Source of the DNA: an uncultured Phycicoccus sp.
Lineage (GTDB): Bacteria; Actinomycetota; Actinomycetes; Actinomycetales; Dermatophilaceae
Direction: 5' to 3'
DNA length: 64,000 nt
NCBI RefSeq assembly: GCF_947495705.1
Contig: NZ_CANLZR010000001.1
Coordinates: 124,001-188,000, forward strand
Shown here: positions 9,201-15,733 of the stretch, one piece after another
Layout of the letters: the number at the start of each line of letters is the position of its first letter
Position numbering within the stretch: the first letter of the stretch is position 1
Position numbers and translations under genes: made by a program
The notes under the pieces: model-generated
What the model saw: the letters and a program-made list of their open reading frames with translations, nothing else
Told to the model about the DNA's origin: nothing
Databases searched by the model: none

Positions 9201-10251
9201 CGTCGACCTCCGGCAACGCGTCGTCGTCATCGTCGTCGACGACGAGCTGCGGGGGCGGCATCGGCCGGTCGCGGACCGTCACGGGGGCCAGCGAGAGGTG
9301 GCGGTAGTCGTCGCTGCCGTCGTCCGGCACGTGCACCTCGTCGTCGAGCCGGCGCAGCTGGGTGGCGAGCACCTCGACCGCCCCGACGTCCTTGCGGGCG
9401 AGGGCGTCCATGAGCCGGGCCAGCAGCCCCAGCTCGGACCCGAGCCGCGCCCGGACGAGGAGGTTGACGTCGGGCCGTTCGACCCGGTGGTGGGCGTACG
9501 CCTCGAGCACGGTCTCGACCGCCGCGGCCGGCGCCTCGGCGACGAGCGCGGCGAAGTCGTCCGCCGGGTCGGCCACCTTCGCGGCCTCCCAGCCCGTCAT
9601 CGCCTTGATGGAGCCCGTCGTGGAGTCGCGCTCGTCGGCGAAGACGGCCAGGACGTGGTCGCCTGTGAGGTTGCCGTGCACCGGGGTCGCCGCGAAACGC
9701 CACAGCGTGACGTCCTCGAGGGCCGTCTCCCAGCGGGTCAGCAGCGTGGTCGGGACCCGACCCGTCGCCGCCGCCCGGTCCAGCTCGACGAGGCGGCGGG
9801 TGCGGTAGGCGTCGGCGTCGTACGCGGGGAGCCCGGCCTCCTCGTAGAGCCCGGGAGCGGTGTTGTGCAGGGCGGCCAGCGCCTTGCCGAGCTCGACGGC
9901 GAGCCCGCGCCCGGGCGGCAGCTCGGCCAGGTCGAGCGGGTGCCCGGGCAGGTAGGGGTAGACGGCGGCGCGGCCGCCCTCCTCGAGAGCCACGAAACCC
10001 CGGGGGGCCGGCACCCCGAAGGGCAGCCGCCTGGCGAGCAGGCCGAGGACGGCGACGGCGCGGTCCATCTCGGCGCCGGCGACGTCGGTGCGGGGCGCCC
10101 GCACGACCCACCGGCGGTGCTCGACGTCCTGGACGAAGGCGACGTCGAAGGACTGGCCGGGGACGCTCGGCAGGGCCTCGACGCTCACCGGGTCGAGACC
10201 GGGAACGGCGGCACTGGCGAGCGCCGCGAGGAAGGCGGGGCTGCGGTCCAC
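9166..10251 (-). CDS. Phosphotransferase (APH) family protein, degenerate active site
   Basis: About 361 residues with the fold of aminoglycoside/macrolide phosphotransferases: an N-lobe with HRRWVVRAP and a YPYLPGHPLDL hinge, then catalytic-loop and metal-loop regions. The key residues are altered. The Brenner loop reads HGNLTGDH, with Asn where HGD has its catalytic Asp. The metal loop reads AMTGWEAAKVADPADDF, with Gly where IDW has Asp. A classical kinase activity is therefore doubtful. GTG 10251 is chosen; GTG 10278 is an alternative. It ends in a run of Asp (DDDDDD) and an acidic tail. It sits between adnB and nudC, on the opposite strand. Confidence 0.75.
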   Translation of the reverse strand: MDRSPAFLAALASAAVPGLDPVSVEALPSVPGQSFDVAFVQDVEHRRWVVRAPRTDVAGAEMDRAVAVLGLLARRLPFGVPAPRGFVALEEGGRAAVYPYLPGHPLDLAELPPGRGLAVELGKALAALHNTAPGLYEEAGLPAYDADAYRTRRLVELDRAAATGRVPTTLLTRWETALEDVTLWRFAATPVHGNLTGDHVLAVFADERDSTTGSIKAMTGWEAAKVADPADDFAALVAEAPAAAVETVLEAYAHHRVERPDVNLLVRARLGSELGLLARLMDALARKDVGAVEVLATQLRRLDDEVHVPDDGSDDYRHLSLAPVTVRDRPMPPPQLVVDDDDDDALPEVDVSADEPQRGLG

Positions 10252-10279
10252 GACCCCACGGTATGCCGCCGGAGCCACG

Positions 10280-10285
10280 TACGCT
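10280..10285 (+). promoter_or_regulatory. -10 element of nudC
   Basis: TACGCT lies 7 bases before GTG 10293, with no ribosome site between them. This spacing suggests a leaderless transcript. Confidence 0.5.
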
Positions 10286-10292
10286 GGGACCC

Positions 10293-11219
10293 GTGGCCCG
10301 TGCCGAGCGAAGTCTTCCCCCGGTCCCCCTCGGCACCGCGGCGCTCGAGCGCCGCTCCGAGCTCCGGTCTGACGCCGCTCTCGTCCCGCGCCTCCTCGCC
10401 GACCCCGGCTCGCGGGTGCTCCGGCTCCACGGCGACTCCGTCGCCGTGCGGGAGGGTGACGACGGCTCCCGGCTCGTGCTCGGGCCCCCCGAGCCGGGCG
10501 ATGCGCTGCGGCTCGTCGTCTACCTGGGGGAGGCCGGCGGGGTCGCCCATCTCGGTGTCGTCGACGACCCGCCGACCGGCTCGGACCCCGCCCTGCGCAC
10601 CCTGCGCCAGGTCGGTGCCCACCTCGGGGCGACCGACGCGACGCTGTTCGCGACGACCCTCGCGCTCGCCAACTGGCATCGGACCCACGGCTTCTGCTCG
10701 CGGTGCGGCAGCCCCACGACGGCGGTGCTCGCCGGCTGGCTGCGCCGGTGCACGGTCGACGGCAGCGAGCACTACCCGCGCACCGACCCCGCGGTCATCA
10801 TGTCGGTCGTCGACGACGACGACCGGCTGCTGCTCGCGACCGGCCGGGACTTCCGCCGCGGGGGGATGTCGGTGCTCGCCGGCTTCGTCGAGCCGGGCGA
10901 GACGCTGGCCGCGGCCGTGGCGCGCGAGGTCTACGAGGAGGTCGGGATCGAGGTCGACGACGTCACGTACCTCGGCGACCAGCCGTGGCCGTTCCCGAGC
11001 TCGCTCATGGTCGGCTTCACCGCGCGGGCGCACTCCACGGAGCTGCGCCTGCAGGACGACGAGATCGCGGCGGCGCGCTGGTTCTCCCGTGACGAGCTCG
11101 TCGCGGCCATCGCCGACGGCTCGCTGCACATCCCGGGGCCGCTGTCGATCGCCCGGCGGCTGCTCGAGCACTGGTACGGCGGGCCGGTGCAGGCCCCCGA
11201 GGTCGTGTCGCTGCGCTGA
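10293..11219 (+). CDS. nudC: NAD(+) diphosphatase NudC
   Basis: A 308-residue Nudix hydrolase that splits NADH/NAD to NMN(H) and AMP and, in other bacteria, removes NAD caps from RNA. An N-terminal domain is followed by a zinc-ribbon region (CSRCG near residue 133, RRC near 152), then YPRTDPAVI and the Nudix box GFVEPGETLAAAVAREVYEE near residues 197-216, with the SLMVGF segment of NudC after it. Length fits the actinobacterial family. GTG 10293 follows a leaderless-type -10. The synteny with adnB and mrx1 matches the mycobacterial cluster. Confidence 0.9.
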   Translation: MARAERSLPPVPLGTAALERRSELRSDAALVPRLLADPGSRVLRLHGDSVAVREGDDGSRLVLGPPEPGDALRLVVYLGEAGGVAHLGVVDDPPTGSDPALRTLRQVGAHLGATDATLFATTLALANWHRTHGFCSRCGSPTTAVLAGWLRRCTVDGSEHYPRTDPAVIMSVVDDDDRLLLATGRDFRRGGMSVLAGFVEPGETLAAAVAREVYEEVGIEVDDVTYLGDQPWPFPSSLMVGFTARAHSTELRLQDDEIAAARWFSRDELVAAIADGSLHIPGPLSIARRLLEHWYGGPVQAPEVVSLR

Positions 11220-11237
11220 GCGGCGGGGGAGCCGCGG

Positions 11238-11495
11238 TCAGCCGAGGCGGTTGCGGACCTCGCGGGCCGAGGGGTTGGTGGCGGCGGAGCCGTCCGGGAA
11301 CACGACGGTGGGCACCGTGCGGTCGCCCCCGTTGACGGACATGACGTACTCCGCGGCGTCGGGGCGGCGCTCGATGTCGACCTCCGTGTAGTCGACGCCC
11401 GCACGGTCGAGCTGGGACTTCAGGCGGCGGCAGAAGCCACACCACGCGGTCGTGTACATCGTCACCGTGCCGGCGGAAGGAAGCGAGAGATTCAT
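11238..11495 (-). CDS. mrx1: Mycoredoxin (Mrx1-type glutaredoxin)
   Basis: An 85-residue glutaredoxin-fold protein with the active site WCGFC near residues 18-22, TVPTVVFPDG as the cis-Pro loop, and a short C-terminal helix. Mycoredoxins reduce mycothiol mixed disulfides on proteins in actinobacteria. The ATG at 11495 is 9 bases from a SigR-type promoter, so it is probably expressed on thiol stress. It is divergent from uvrD2 with a 78-base gap, the same arrangement as Rv3198A/uvrD2. Confidence 0.9.
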   Translation of the reverse strand: MNLSLPSAGTVTMYTTAWCGFCRRLKSQLDRAGVDYTEVDIERRPDAAEYVMSVNGGDRTVPTVVFPDGSAATNPSAREVRNRLG

Positions 11496-11504
11496 GGCGT
11501 GTGG

Positions 11505-11530
11505 AACACGACGAGGCCGCCGATCCTTCC
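11505..11530 (-). promoter_or_regulatory. SigR-type promoter of mrx1
   Basis: On the minus strand GGAAG (11530-11526), 18 bases, then GTT (11507-11505). The SigR/SigH consensus is GGAAT-N18-GTT, so only the last base of the -35 differs. The GTT ends 9 bases before the mrx1 ATG. Confidence 0.65.
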
Positions 11531-11558
11531 CGCCCGACCCGGCGTCGGACCCGCGACC

Positions 11559-11564
11559 TAGGAT
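11559..11564 (+). promoter_or_regulatory. -10 element of uvrD2
   Basis: TAGGAT lies 9 bases before ATG 11574, giving at most a few untranslated bases. Confidence 0.45.
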
Positions 11565-11573
11565 CGGTGGGCG

Positions 11574-13691
11574 ATGACCAGCCTCCCCGTGCACCCCGGC
11601 GCCGACGCGGTCCTCGACGCCCTCGACCCCGAGCAGCGCGAGGTGGCGGCGCACCCGCTCGGCCCGATGTGCGTGCTCGCGGGGGCCGGCACCGGCAAGA
11701 CCCGTGCCATCACCCATCGCATCGCCTACGGCGTGCTGTCGGGCACCTACCAGCCGCAGCGGGTCCTCGCCGTCACCTTCACCGCCCGGGCCGCCGGCGA
11801 GATGCGCACCCGGCTGCGCGACCTCGGCGTCGGCGGCGTGCAGGCCCGCACGTTCCACGCCGCGGCCCTGCGGCAGCTGCACTACTTCTGGCCGCAGGCC
11901 ATCGGCGGTGCCGCCCCCGAGGTCATGCCGCACAAGGCCAGTGCCGTCGCGGAGGCCGGGGGGCGCCTCCGGCTCCGCCTGGACTCCCCGGCCATCCGCG
12001 ACGTCGCCGCCGAGATCGAGTGGTCGAAGGTCTCGATGCTCACCGCCGACACCTACCCCGCGGCCGCCCGCACCCAGAAGCGGGAGCCGCCCGCCGGGCT
12101 CGACCACACCGCGATGGCCCGGGTCATCGCGACGTACCAGGAGGTCACCTCCGACCGCGGCGTCATCGACTTCGAGGACGTCCTGCTCCTGCTCGCGGGC
12201 ATCCTCGGCGAGCACGACCAGATCGCGCGCACCGTCCGCGGCCAGTACCGGCACTTCGTCGTCGACGAGTACCAGGACGTCAACCGGCTCCAGCAGACCC
12301 TGCTCGACCAGTGGCTCGGCGGCCGGAACGACGTGTGTGTCGTCGGTGACCCCGCCCAGACCATCTACTCGTTCACCGGCGCCTCGCCCCAGCACCTCCT
12401 CGGCTTCCGGTCGCGGTACCCCGACACCCGCGTCGTCGAACTCGTCCGCAACTACCGCTCCACCCCGCAGGTCGTCGGGCTGGCCAACCTCGTGCTCCGC
12501 TCGCCCGGTGGGGGCCGCCGCTCGGGCTCGGTCGAGCTGCGGGCGCAGCGTCCCGACGGCGTGGCGCCCGAGCTCGTCGTCGCCGACGACGACCCCGCCG
12601 AGGCCGAGCAGATCGCGAGCCGCATCGCGGGTCTCGTCGAGCAGGGCCACGCGCCCTCCGAGATCGCCGTGCTCTTCCGCACCAACGGGCAGAGCGAGGG
12701 CATCGAGACCGCGCTGGCCGAGCGCGGCATCCCCTACCTCGTGCGCGGGGGTGAGCGCTTCTTCTCCCGCAAGGAGGTGCGCGACGCCGTACTGCTGCTG
12801 CGCGGCGGCGCCCGCTCCGACGACGGCGAGGTCCCGCTGCCCGAGCTCGTCCGGGACGTGCTGCTCGGTGCCGGCTGGACCCGCGAGCCCCCGACGTCGG
12901 GGGGTGCCGCCCGCGAGCGGTGGGAGTCGCTGGCGGCGCTCGCCGCACTCTCCGACGACCTCGCCGCCACCGACCCCGAGGCCCGGCTGCCCGCCTTCGT
13001 CCGCGAGCTCGACGAGCGCTCCGCAGCGCAGCACGCCCCCACCGTGCAGGGGGTCACGCTCGCCTCCCTGCACGCGGCCAAGGGCCTGGAGTGGGACACC
13101 GTCTTCCTCACCGGCTGCTCCGACGGCCTCATCCCGATCTCGATGGCCGAGACCCCCGAGGAGATCGAGGAGGAGCGCCGCCTGCTGTACGTCGGGGTCA
13201 CCCGGGCCCGTGACCGCCTCGTGTTGTCCTACGCGCGCGCCCGCACCCCCGGCGCCAAGGGCACCCGGCGGCCGTCGCGCTTCCTCGACGGCACCGAGGC
13301 GGTCCTGGGGGCGGCGGCCCGCAGCCTGCCCAAGCGGCGCCGCAAGGTCGCGGCCGAGCGCCCCGCGGTGCGGACCACCTGCCGGGTGTGCGGCGGCGCC
13401 CTGGCGACGGCCAAGGAGCGGACGATCGGGCGCTGCACGGCGTGCCCGCCGTCGATGGACGAGCAGCTGTTCGAGGCACTGCGGGAGTGGCGGCTCGCGA
13501 CCGCCAAGGAGGCCGACGTCCCGGCCTTCGTGGTCTTCACCGACGCGACGCTCACGGCGATCGCCGAGCGGGTCCCCGCCGACAGCCGGGAGCTGTCGCG
13601 GATCACGGGGGTCGGGCCGGCCAAGCTCGAGCGCTTCGGGGACGCAGTCCTCACCATCGTGAAAGAATTCTCTGACGCTGAATCCGACTGA
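11574..13691 (+). CDS. uvrD2: DNA helicase UvrD2
   Basis: A 705-residue SF1A helicase. Motor motifs: GAGTGKT near residue 37, VTFTARAA, DEYQD near 227, GDPAQTIYSFTGA, LASLHAAKGLEWD and VGVTRARDRL. The C-terminus has the features that separate UvrD2 from UvrD1: a tetracysteine motif (CRVCGG near 603, then CTACPP) joined to an HRDC domain (about residues 626-705, with ITGVGPAKLERFG). It unwinds DNA in repair. In mycobacteria the helicase part is essential while the HRDC part is dispensable. No SOS box is seen upstream. Confidence 0.93.
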   Translation: MTSLPVHPGADAVLDALDPEQREVAAHPLGPMCVLAGAGTGKTRAITHRIAYGVLSGTYQPQRVLAVTFTARAAGEMRTRLRDLGVGGVQARTFHAAALRQLHYFWPQAIGGAAPEVMPHKASAVAEAGGRLRLRLDSPAIRDVAAEIEWSKVSMLTADTYPAAARTQKREPPAGLDHTAMARVIATYQEVTSDRGVIDFEDVLLLLAGILGEHDQIARTVRGQYRHFVVDEYQDVNRLQQTLLDQWLGGRNDVCVVGDPAQTIYSFTGASPQHLLGFRSRYPDTRVVELVRNYRSTPQVVGLANLVLRSPGGGRRSGSVELRAQRPDGVAPELVVADDDPAEAEQIASRIAGLVEQGHAPSEIAVLFRTNGQSEGIETALAERGIPYLVRGGERFFSRKEVRDAVLLLRGGARSDDGEVPLPELVRDVLLGAGWTREPPTSGGAARERWESLAALAALSDDLAATDPEARLPAFVRELDERSAAQHAPTVQGVTLASLHAAKGLEWDTVFLTGCSDGLIPISMAETPEEIEEERRLLYVGVTRARDRLVLSYARARTPGAKGTRRPSRFLDGTEAVLGAAARSLPKRRRKVAAERPAVRTTCRVCGGALATAKERTIGRCTACPPSMDEQLFEALREWRLATAKEADVPAFVVFTDATLTAIAERVPADSRELSRITGVGPAKLERFGDAVLTIVKEFSDAESD

Positions 13692-13739
13692 GCCGCAACG
13701 GAACCACGGTGCGGGCCGGGGCTCTCCCGAAACTCCCGC

Positions 13740-13779
13740 AAAAAACCCGTTGCCGCCCGTCGGCCGTCGGTTCTACAGT
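13740..13779 (+). promoter_or_regulatory. whiB7 promoter with A-tract
   Basis: Six A residues (13740-13745) lie four bases before a TTGCCG -35 (13750-13755), followed by an 18-base spacer and a TACAGT -10 (13774-13779). WhiB7 works by binding AT-rich DNA just upstream of the -35 of its targets, including its own gene. In this GC-rich sequence the A-run stands out, so autoregulation is likely. A start near 13786 gives a leader of about 550 bases. Confidence 0.65.
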
Positions 13780-13847
13780 GCTTCCCAGCACCTCGCGTGC
13801 CCGCCCGGGCATGTGTTCGACCGAGACCCGTGAGGAGGGTTGGCCTG

Positions 13848-14087
13848 ATGGAGACGACCACGAAGACCGCCGCGGCGATGACCGCTGCCCACGTGACGTG
13901 CGACGCCGTCTGGATCGGCGCCAACACCGCTCACTCGGGCGATCTCGGTCAGGTCCAGGGGCGTGGTGTGTCCGCATTCGGCACCACCGCGCGTGACCGC
14001 GCCGACCAGGTCGGCGTCGTCGTCGCCGGCATCGACGCCCCGACCCAGGGATCCGTGTACCCCCGCCTCGAGGGGCCACCTGTCTAG
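13848..14087 (+). CDS. Upstream ORF in the whiB7 leader
   Basis: A 79-codon frame starting at ATG 13848 behind a very strong ribosome site (GAGGAGGG, 9 bases upstream) and ending at TAG 14085-14087. The peptide begins METTTKTAAAMTAAHV and resembles no family I know. It lies between the whiB7 promoter and the attenuator. Its stop codon falls in the loop of a hairpin just before the terminator stem. In other actinobacteria a translated uORF in the whiB7/wblC leader senses ribosome inhibition. I infer that role here; the peptide itself may have no function. Long for a uORF. Confidence 0.6.
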   Translation: METTTKTAAAMTAAHVTCDAVWIGANTAHSGDLGQVQGRGVSAFGTTARDRADQVGVVVAGIDAPTQGSVYPRLEGPPV

Positions 14088-14096
14088 CGCACAGGT
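14078..14096 (+). promoter_or_regulatory. Hairpin around the uORF stop codon
   Basis: ACCTGT (14078-14083) pairs with ACAGGT (14091-14096) around a 7-base loop containing the uORF TAG. Partial pairing extends outward past one mismatch. A ribosome stopping there would melt it, so it may take part in switching the terminator downstream. Confidence 0.45.
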
Positions 14097-14106
14097 CGCC
14101 CACCTC

Positions 14107-14147
14107 GAGGCCGCGGATCCCCACCGGGATCCGCGGCCTCTTTCGTT
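14107..14147 (+). terminator. Intrinsic terminator (attenuator) in the whiB7 leader
   Basis: GAGGCCGCGGATCC (14107-14120) pairs perfectly with 14127-14140, with one more C-G pair inside, leaving a 4-base loop. The stem is followed by TTTCGTT. It lies between the uORF and whiB7, 188 bases before the whiB7 ATG, so it would end transcription early unless overridden. That is the arrangement described for whiB7 attenuation in other actinobacteria. Confidence 0.8.
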
Positions 14148-14334
14148 GTCCGAGGCGCCCCACCGCACAGACCACAGACCACAGACCAGCACCCAGCACG
14201 CGAGGACCACAGCGATGAGAACCAGGAGCGAGCGGACCGACCGCGACCGCCCACCCCATACCCCGCGCCCCACCGGGCGCGACGGAACCGACGAGCGCCA
14301 CACCCGGCGCGCCGAGCAAGGAGGTGACACCCCG

Positions 14335-14622
14335 ATGCAGCTGACCGAGCTTCTCGACCTGCACCACGGGTCCGCGACCCGCGGCGAGGCCATTCCGTGC
14401 CGTGAGAACGACGCCGAGCTGTGGTTCGCCGACACCCCGGACGGCGTCGAGTTTGCCAAGGCCCTCTGCCGGACCTGCCCGGTCCGCCAGACGTGCCTCT
14501 CGGGGGCCCTCGACCGGCGTGAGCCGTGGGGCGTCTGGGGCGGCGAGCTGTTCGTCCAGGGCGTCACCGTGGCGCGCAAGCGGCCCCGGGGCCGCCCCCG
14601 CAAGTCCGACGTCGCCGCGTGA
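14335..14622 (+). CDS. whiB7: Transcriptional regulator WhiB7
   Basis: A 95-residue Wbl-family iron-sulfur protein. Four Cys hold the cluster: one in AIPCREND near residue 22, then CRTC and C in CPVRQTC near 46-54. The GVWGGELF turn follows. The tail RKRPRGRPRKSD contains the RGRPRK AT-hook that marks WhiB7 among Wbl proteins. WhiB7 binds the housekeeping sigma factor and turns on intrinsic antibiotic-resistance genes when ribosomes are inhibited. ATG 14335 follows an AAGGAGG site. Expression is likely set by the A-tract promoter and leader attenuator upstream. Confidence 0.93.
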   Translation: MQLTELLDLHHGSATRGEAIPCRENDAELWFADTPDGVEFAKALCRTCPVRQTCLSGALDRREPWGVWGGELFVQGVTVARKRPRGRPRKSDVAA

Positions 14623-14665
14623 CCGCGGCGACGACCGACCAGACCTGATCGACAAGGAGAACGAC

Positions 14666-14797
14666 ATGTACCACCGACGGATGCAGCAGGTCCGCCGCGC
14701 TCTGCACCAGCGTCGCGTCCACGAGACGCAGCGCCGGCAGCAGGAGCAGGCGAACCGCGAGCAGATGCGCGCGGTCGTCCACACCATCGTCCGATGA
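14666..14797 (+). CDS. Small basic protein downstream of whiB7
   Basis: A 43-residue frame, ATG 14666 with an AAGGAG site 7 bases upstream, 43 bases after whiB7 and before a strong terminator. It is rich in Arg, Gln and His (MYHRRMQQVRRALHQRRVHE at the start) and probably forms one long amphipathic helix. No family recognised. Being in the same transcript, it would be induced with whiB7. It could be a nucleic-acid or ribosome binding peptide, but nothing shows this. Confidence 0.6.
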   Translation: MYHRRMQQVRRALHQRRVHETQRRQQEQANREQMRAVVHTIVR

Positions 14798-14815
14798 GTG
14801 GGGGACCCCGCGACC

Positions 14816-14848
14816 GCACCGCCCCCGACGCCGCGTCGGGGGCGGTGC
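14816..14848 (+). terminator. Terminator hairpin after the whiB7 unit
   Basis: A perfect 15-bp stem (14816-14830 with 14834-14848) and a 3-base loop. There is no T-tract, as is common for GC-rich actinobacterial terminators. Confidence 0.65.
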
Positions 14849-14924
14849 CCGCGTCGGGGCCCACCGCGGTCCCCGTCCTGCGGGCCCGCGACTTCTGGCG
14901 GGCCGTCGTCTCGGCCGCGCTGGA

Positions 14925-14930
14925 TACGCT
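14925..14930 (+). promoter_or_regulatory. -10 element of the HhH-GPD gene
   Basis: TACGCT lies 6 bases before ATG 14937 with no ribosome site, suggesting a leaderless transcript. Confidence 0.5.
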
Positions 14931-14936
14931 GACCCC

Positions 14937-15509
14937 ATGGCCGCGCTGACGATCGCCCAGGACCCCGCCGCCGACGCCGTGCTCTCGGAGGACCCGTTCG
15001 CGCTGCTCGTCGGCATGCTGCTCGACCAGCAGTTCCCGATGGAGCGGGCCTTCGCCGGGCCCGCGAAGATCCTCGAGCGGTTCGGCACCCTCGAGCCGGG
15101 CGCCGTCGCGGCCGCCGAGCCCGAGGCCTTCGCCGACCTCTGTGCGACCCCGCCGGCCGTGCACCGCTACGGCCGGTCGATGGCCGGCCGCATCCAGGCC
15201 CTCGCGGTGGTCGTCCGCGACGACTACGACGGCGACGCCAGCACGCTGTGGAGCACGGCGGGCTCCGGGCAGGAGCTCGTCGCGCGGCTCAAGGCGCTGC
15301 CCGGGTTCGGCGACCAGAAGGCCCGGATCTTCGCGGCGCTGCTCGGCAAGCAGCTCGGCGTCCGGCCGGAGGGCTGGGCGGAGGCCTGCGGGGCGTACGC
15401 CGAGCCCGGGGCGTACCGCTCGGTCGCCGACGTCGTCGACGCCGACTCGCTGCAGAAGGTCCGGAACACCAAGAAGGCGGCGAAAGCAGCGGCCAAGGCG
15501 AAGGCCTGA
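14937..15509 (+). CDS. HhH-GPD family base-excision DNA glycosylase-like protein
   Basis: A 190-residue protein of the HhH-GPD superfamily. The helix-hairpin-helix reads LKALPGFGDQKARIFAALLG near residues 119-138, after an MLLDQQFPMERAF segment typical of the endonuclease III-like fold. It ends in a Lys/Ala-rich tail (KKAAKAAAKAKA) that may aid DNA binding. No iron-sulfur Cys are present. The substrate cannot be told. It is probably co-transcribed with the small zinc-ribbon gene 2 bases downstream. Confidence 0.82.
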   Translation: MAALTIAQDPAADAVLSEDPFALLVGMLLDQQFPMERAFAGPAKILERFGTLEPGAVAAAEPEAFADLCATPPAVHRYGRSMAGRIQALAVVVRDDYDGDASTLWSTAGSGQELVARLKALPGFGDQKARIFAALLGKQLGVRPEGWAEACGAYAEPGAYRSVADVVDADSLQKVRNTKKAAKAAAKAKA

Positions 15510-15511
15510 CG

Positions 15512-15709
15512 ATGGGCGCGCCACAGGAGGACGAGCCCGCCCCGGTGTGCGCCACGTGCGGCGCTGTCCCGCCCGCCGACGAGGCGGCGCTGGCCCGGAT
15601 CACCTGGTCCCGCGGCACCGAGAGCGGTCGCGAGGTGTGGACCTGCCCGGACTGCAGCCGCCGCCACCTGCGCAGCATCGAGGGCAAGCTCGACCCCACC
15701 TGGTGGTGA
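15512..15709 (+). CDS. Small zinc-ribbon protein
   Basis: A 65-residue protein with two CxxC pairs, CATCG near residue 13 and CPDCS near 45, which would bind one zinc. Between them is WSRGTESGREVWTC. The C-terminal HLRSIEGKLDPTWW is typical of conserved actinobacterial small proteins of unknown role. It follows the glycosylase gene after 2 bases, so the two form an operon. Confidence 0.75.
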   Translation: MGAPQEDEPAPVCATCGAVPPADEAALARITWSRGTESGREVWTCPDCSRRHLRSIEGKLDPTWW

Positions 15710-15733
15710 CCGGCGAGCCGGGCGGGTCGGTGC

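Noticed and set aside
13809-13822. GTTCGA half of an SOS box in the whiB7 leader
   Set aside because: The left half lacks TCGAAC, and the position is downstream of the promoter.
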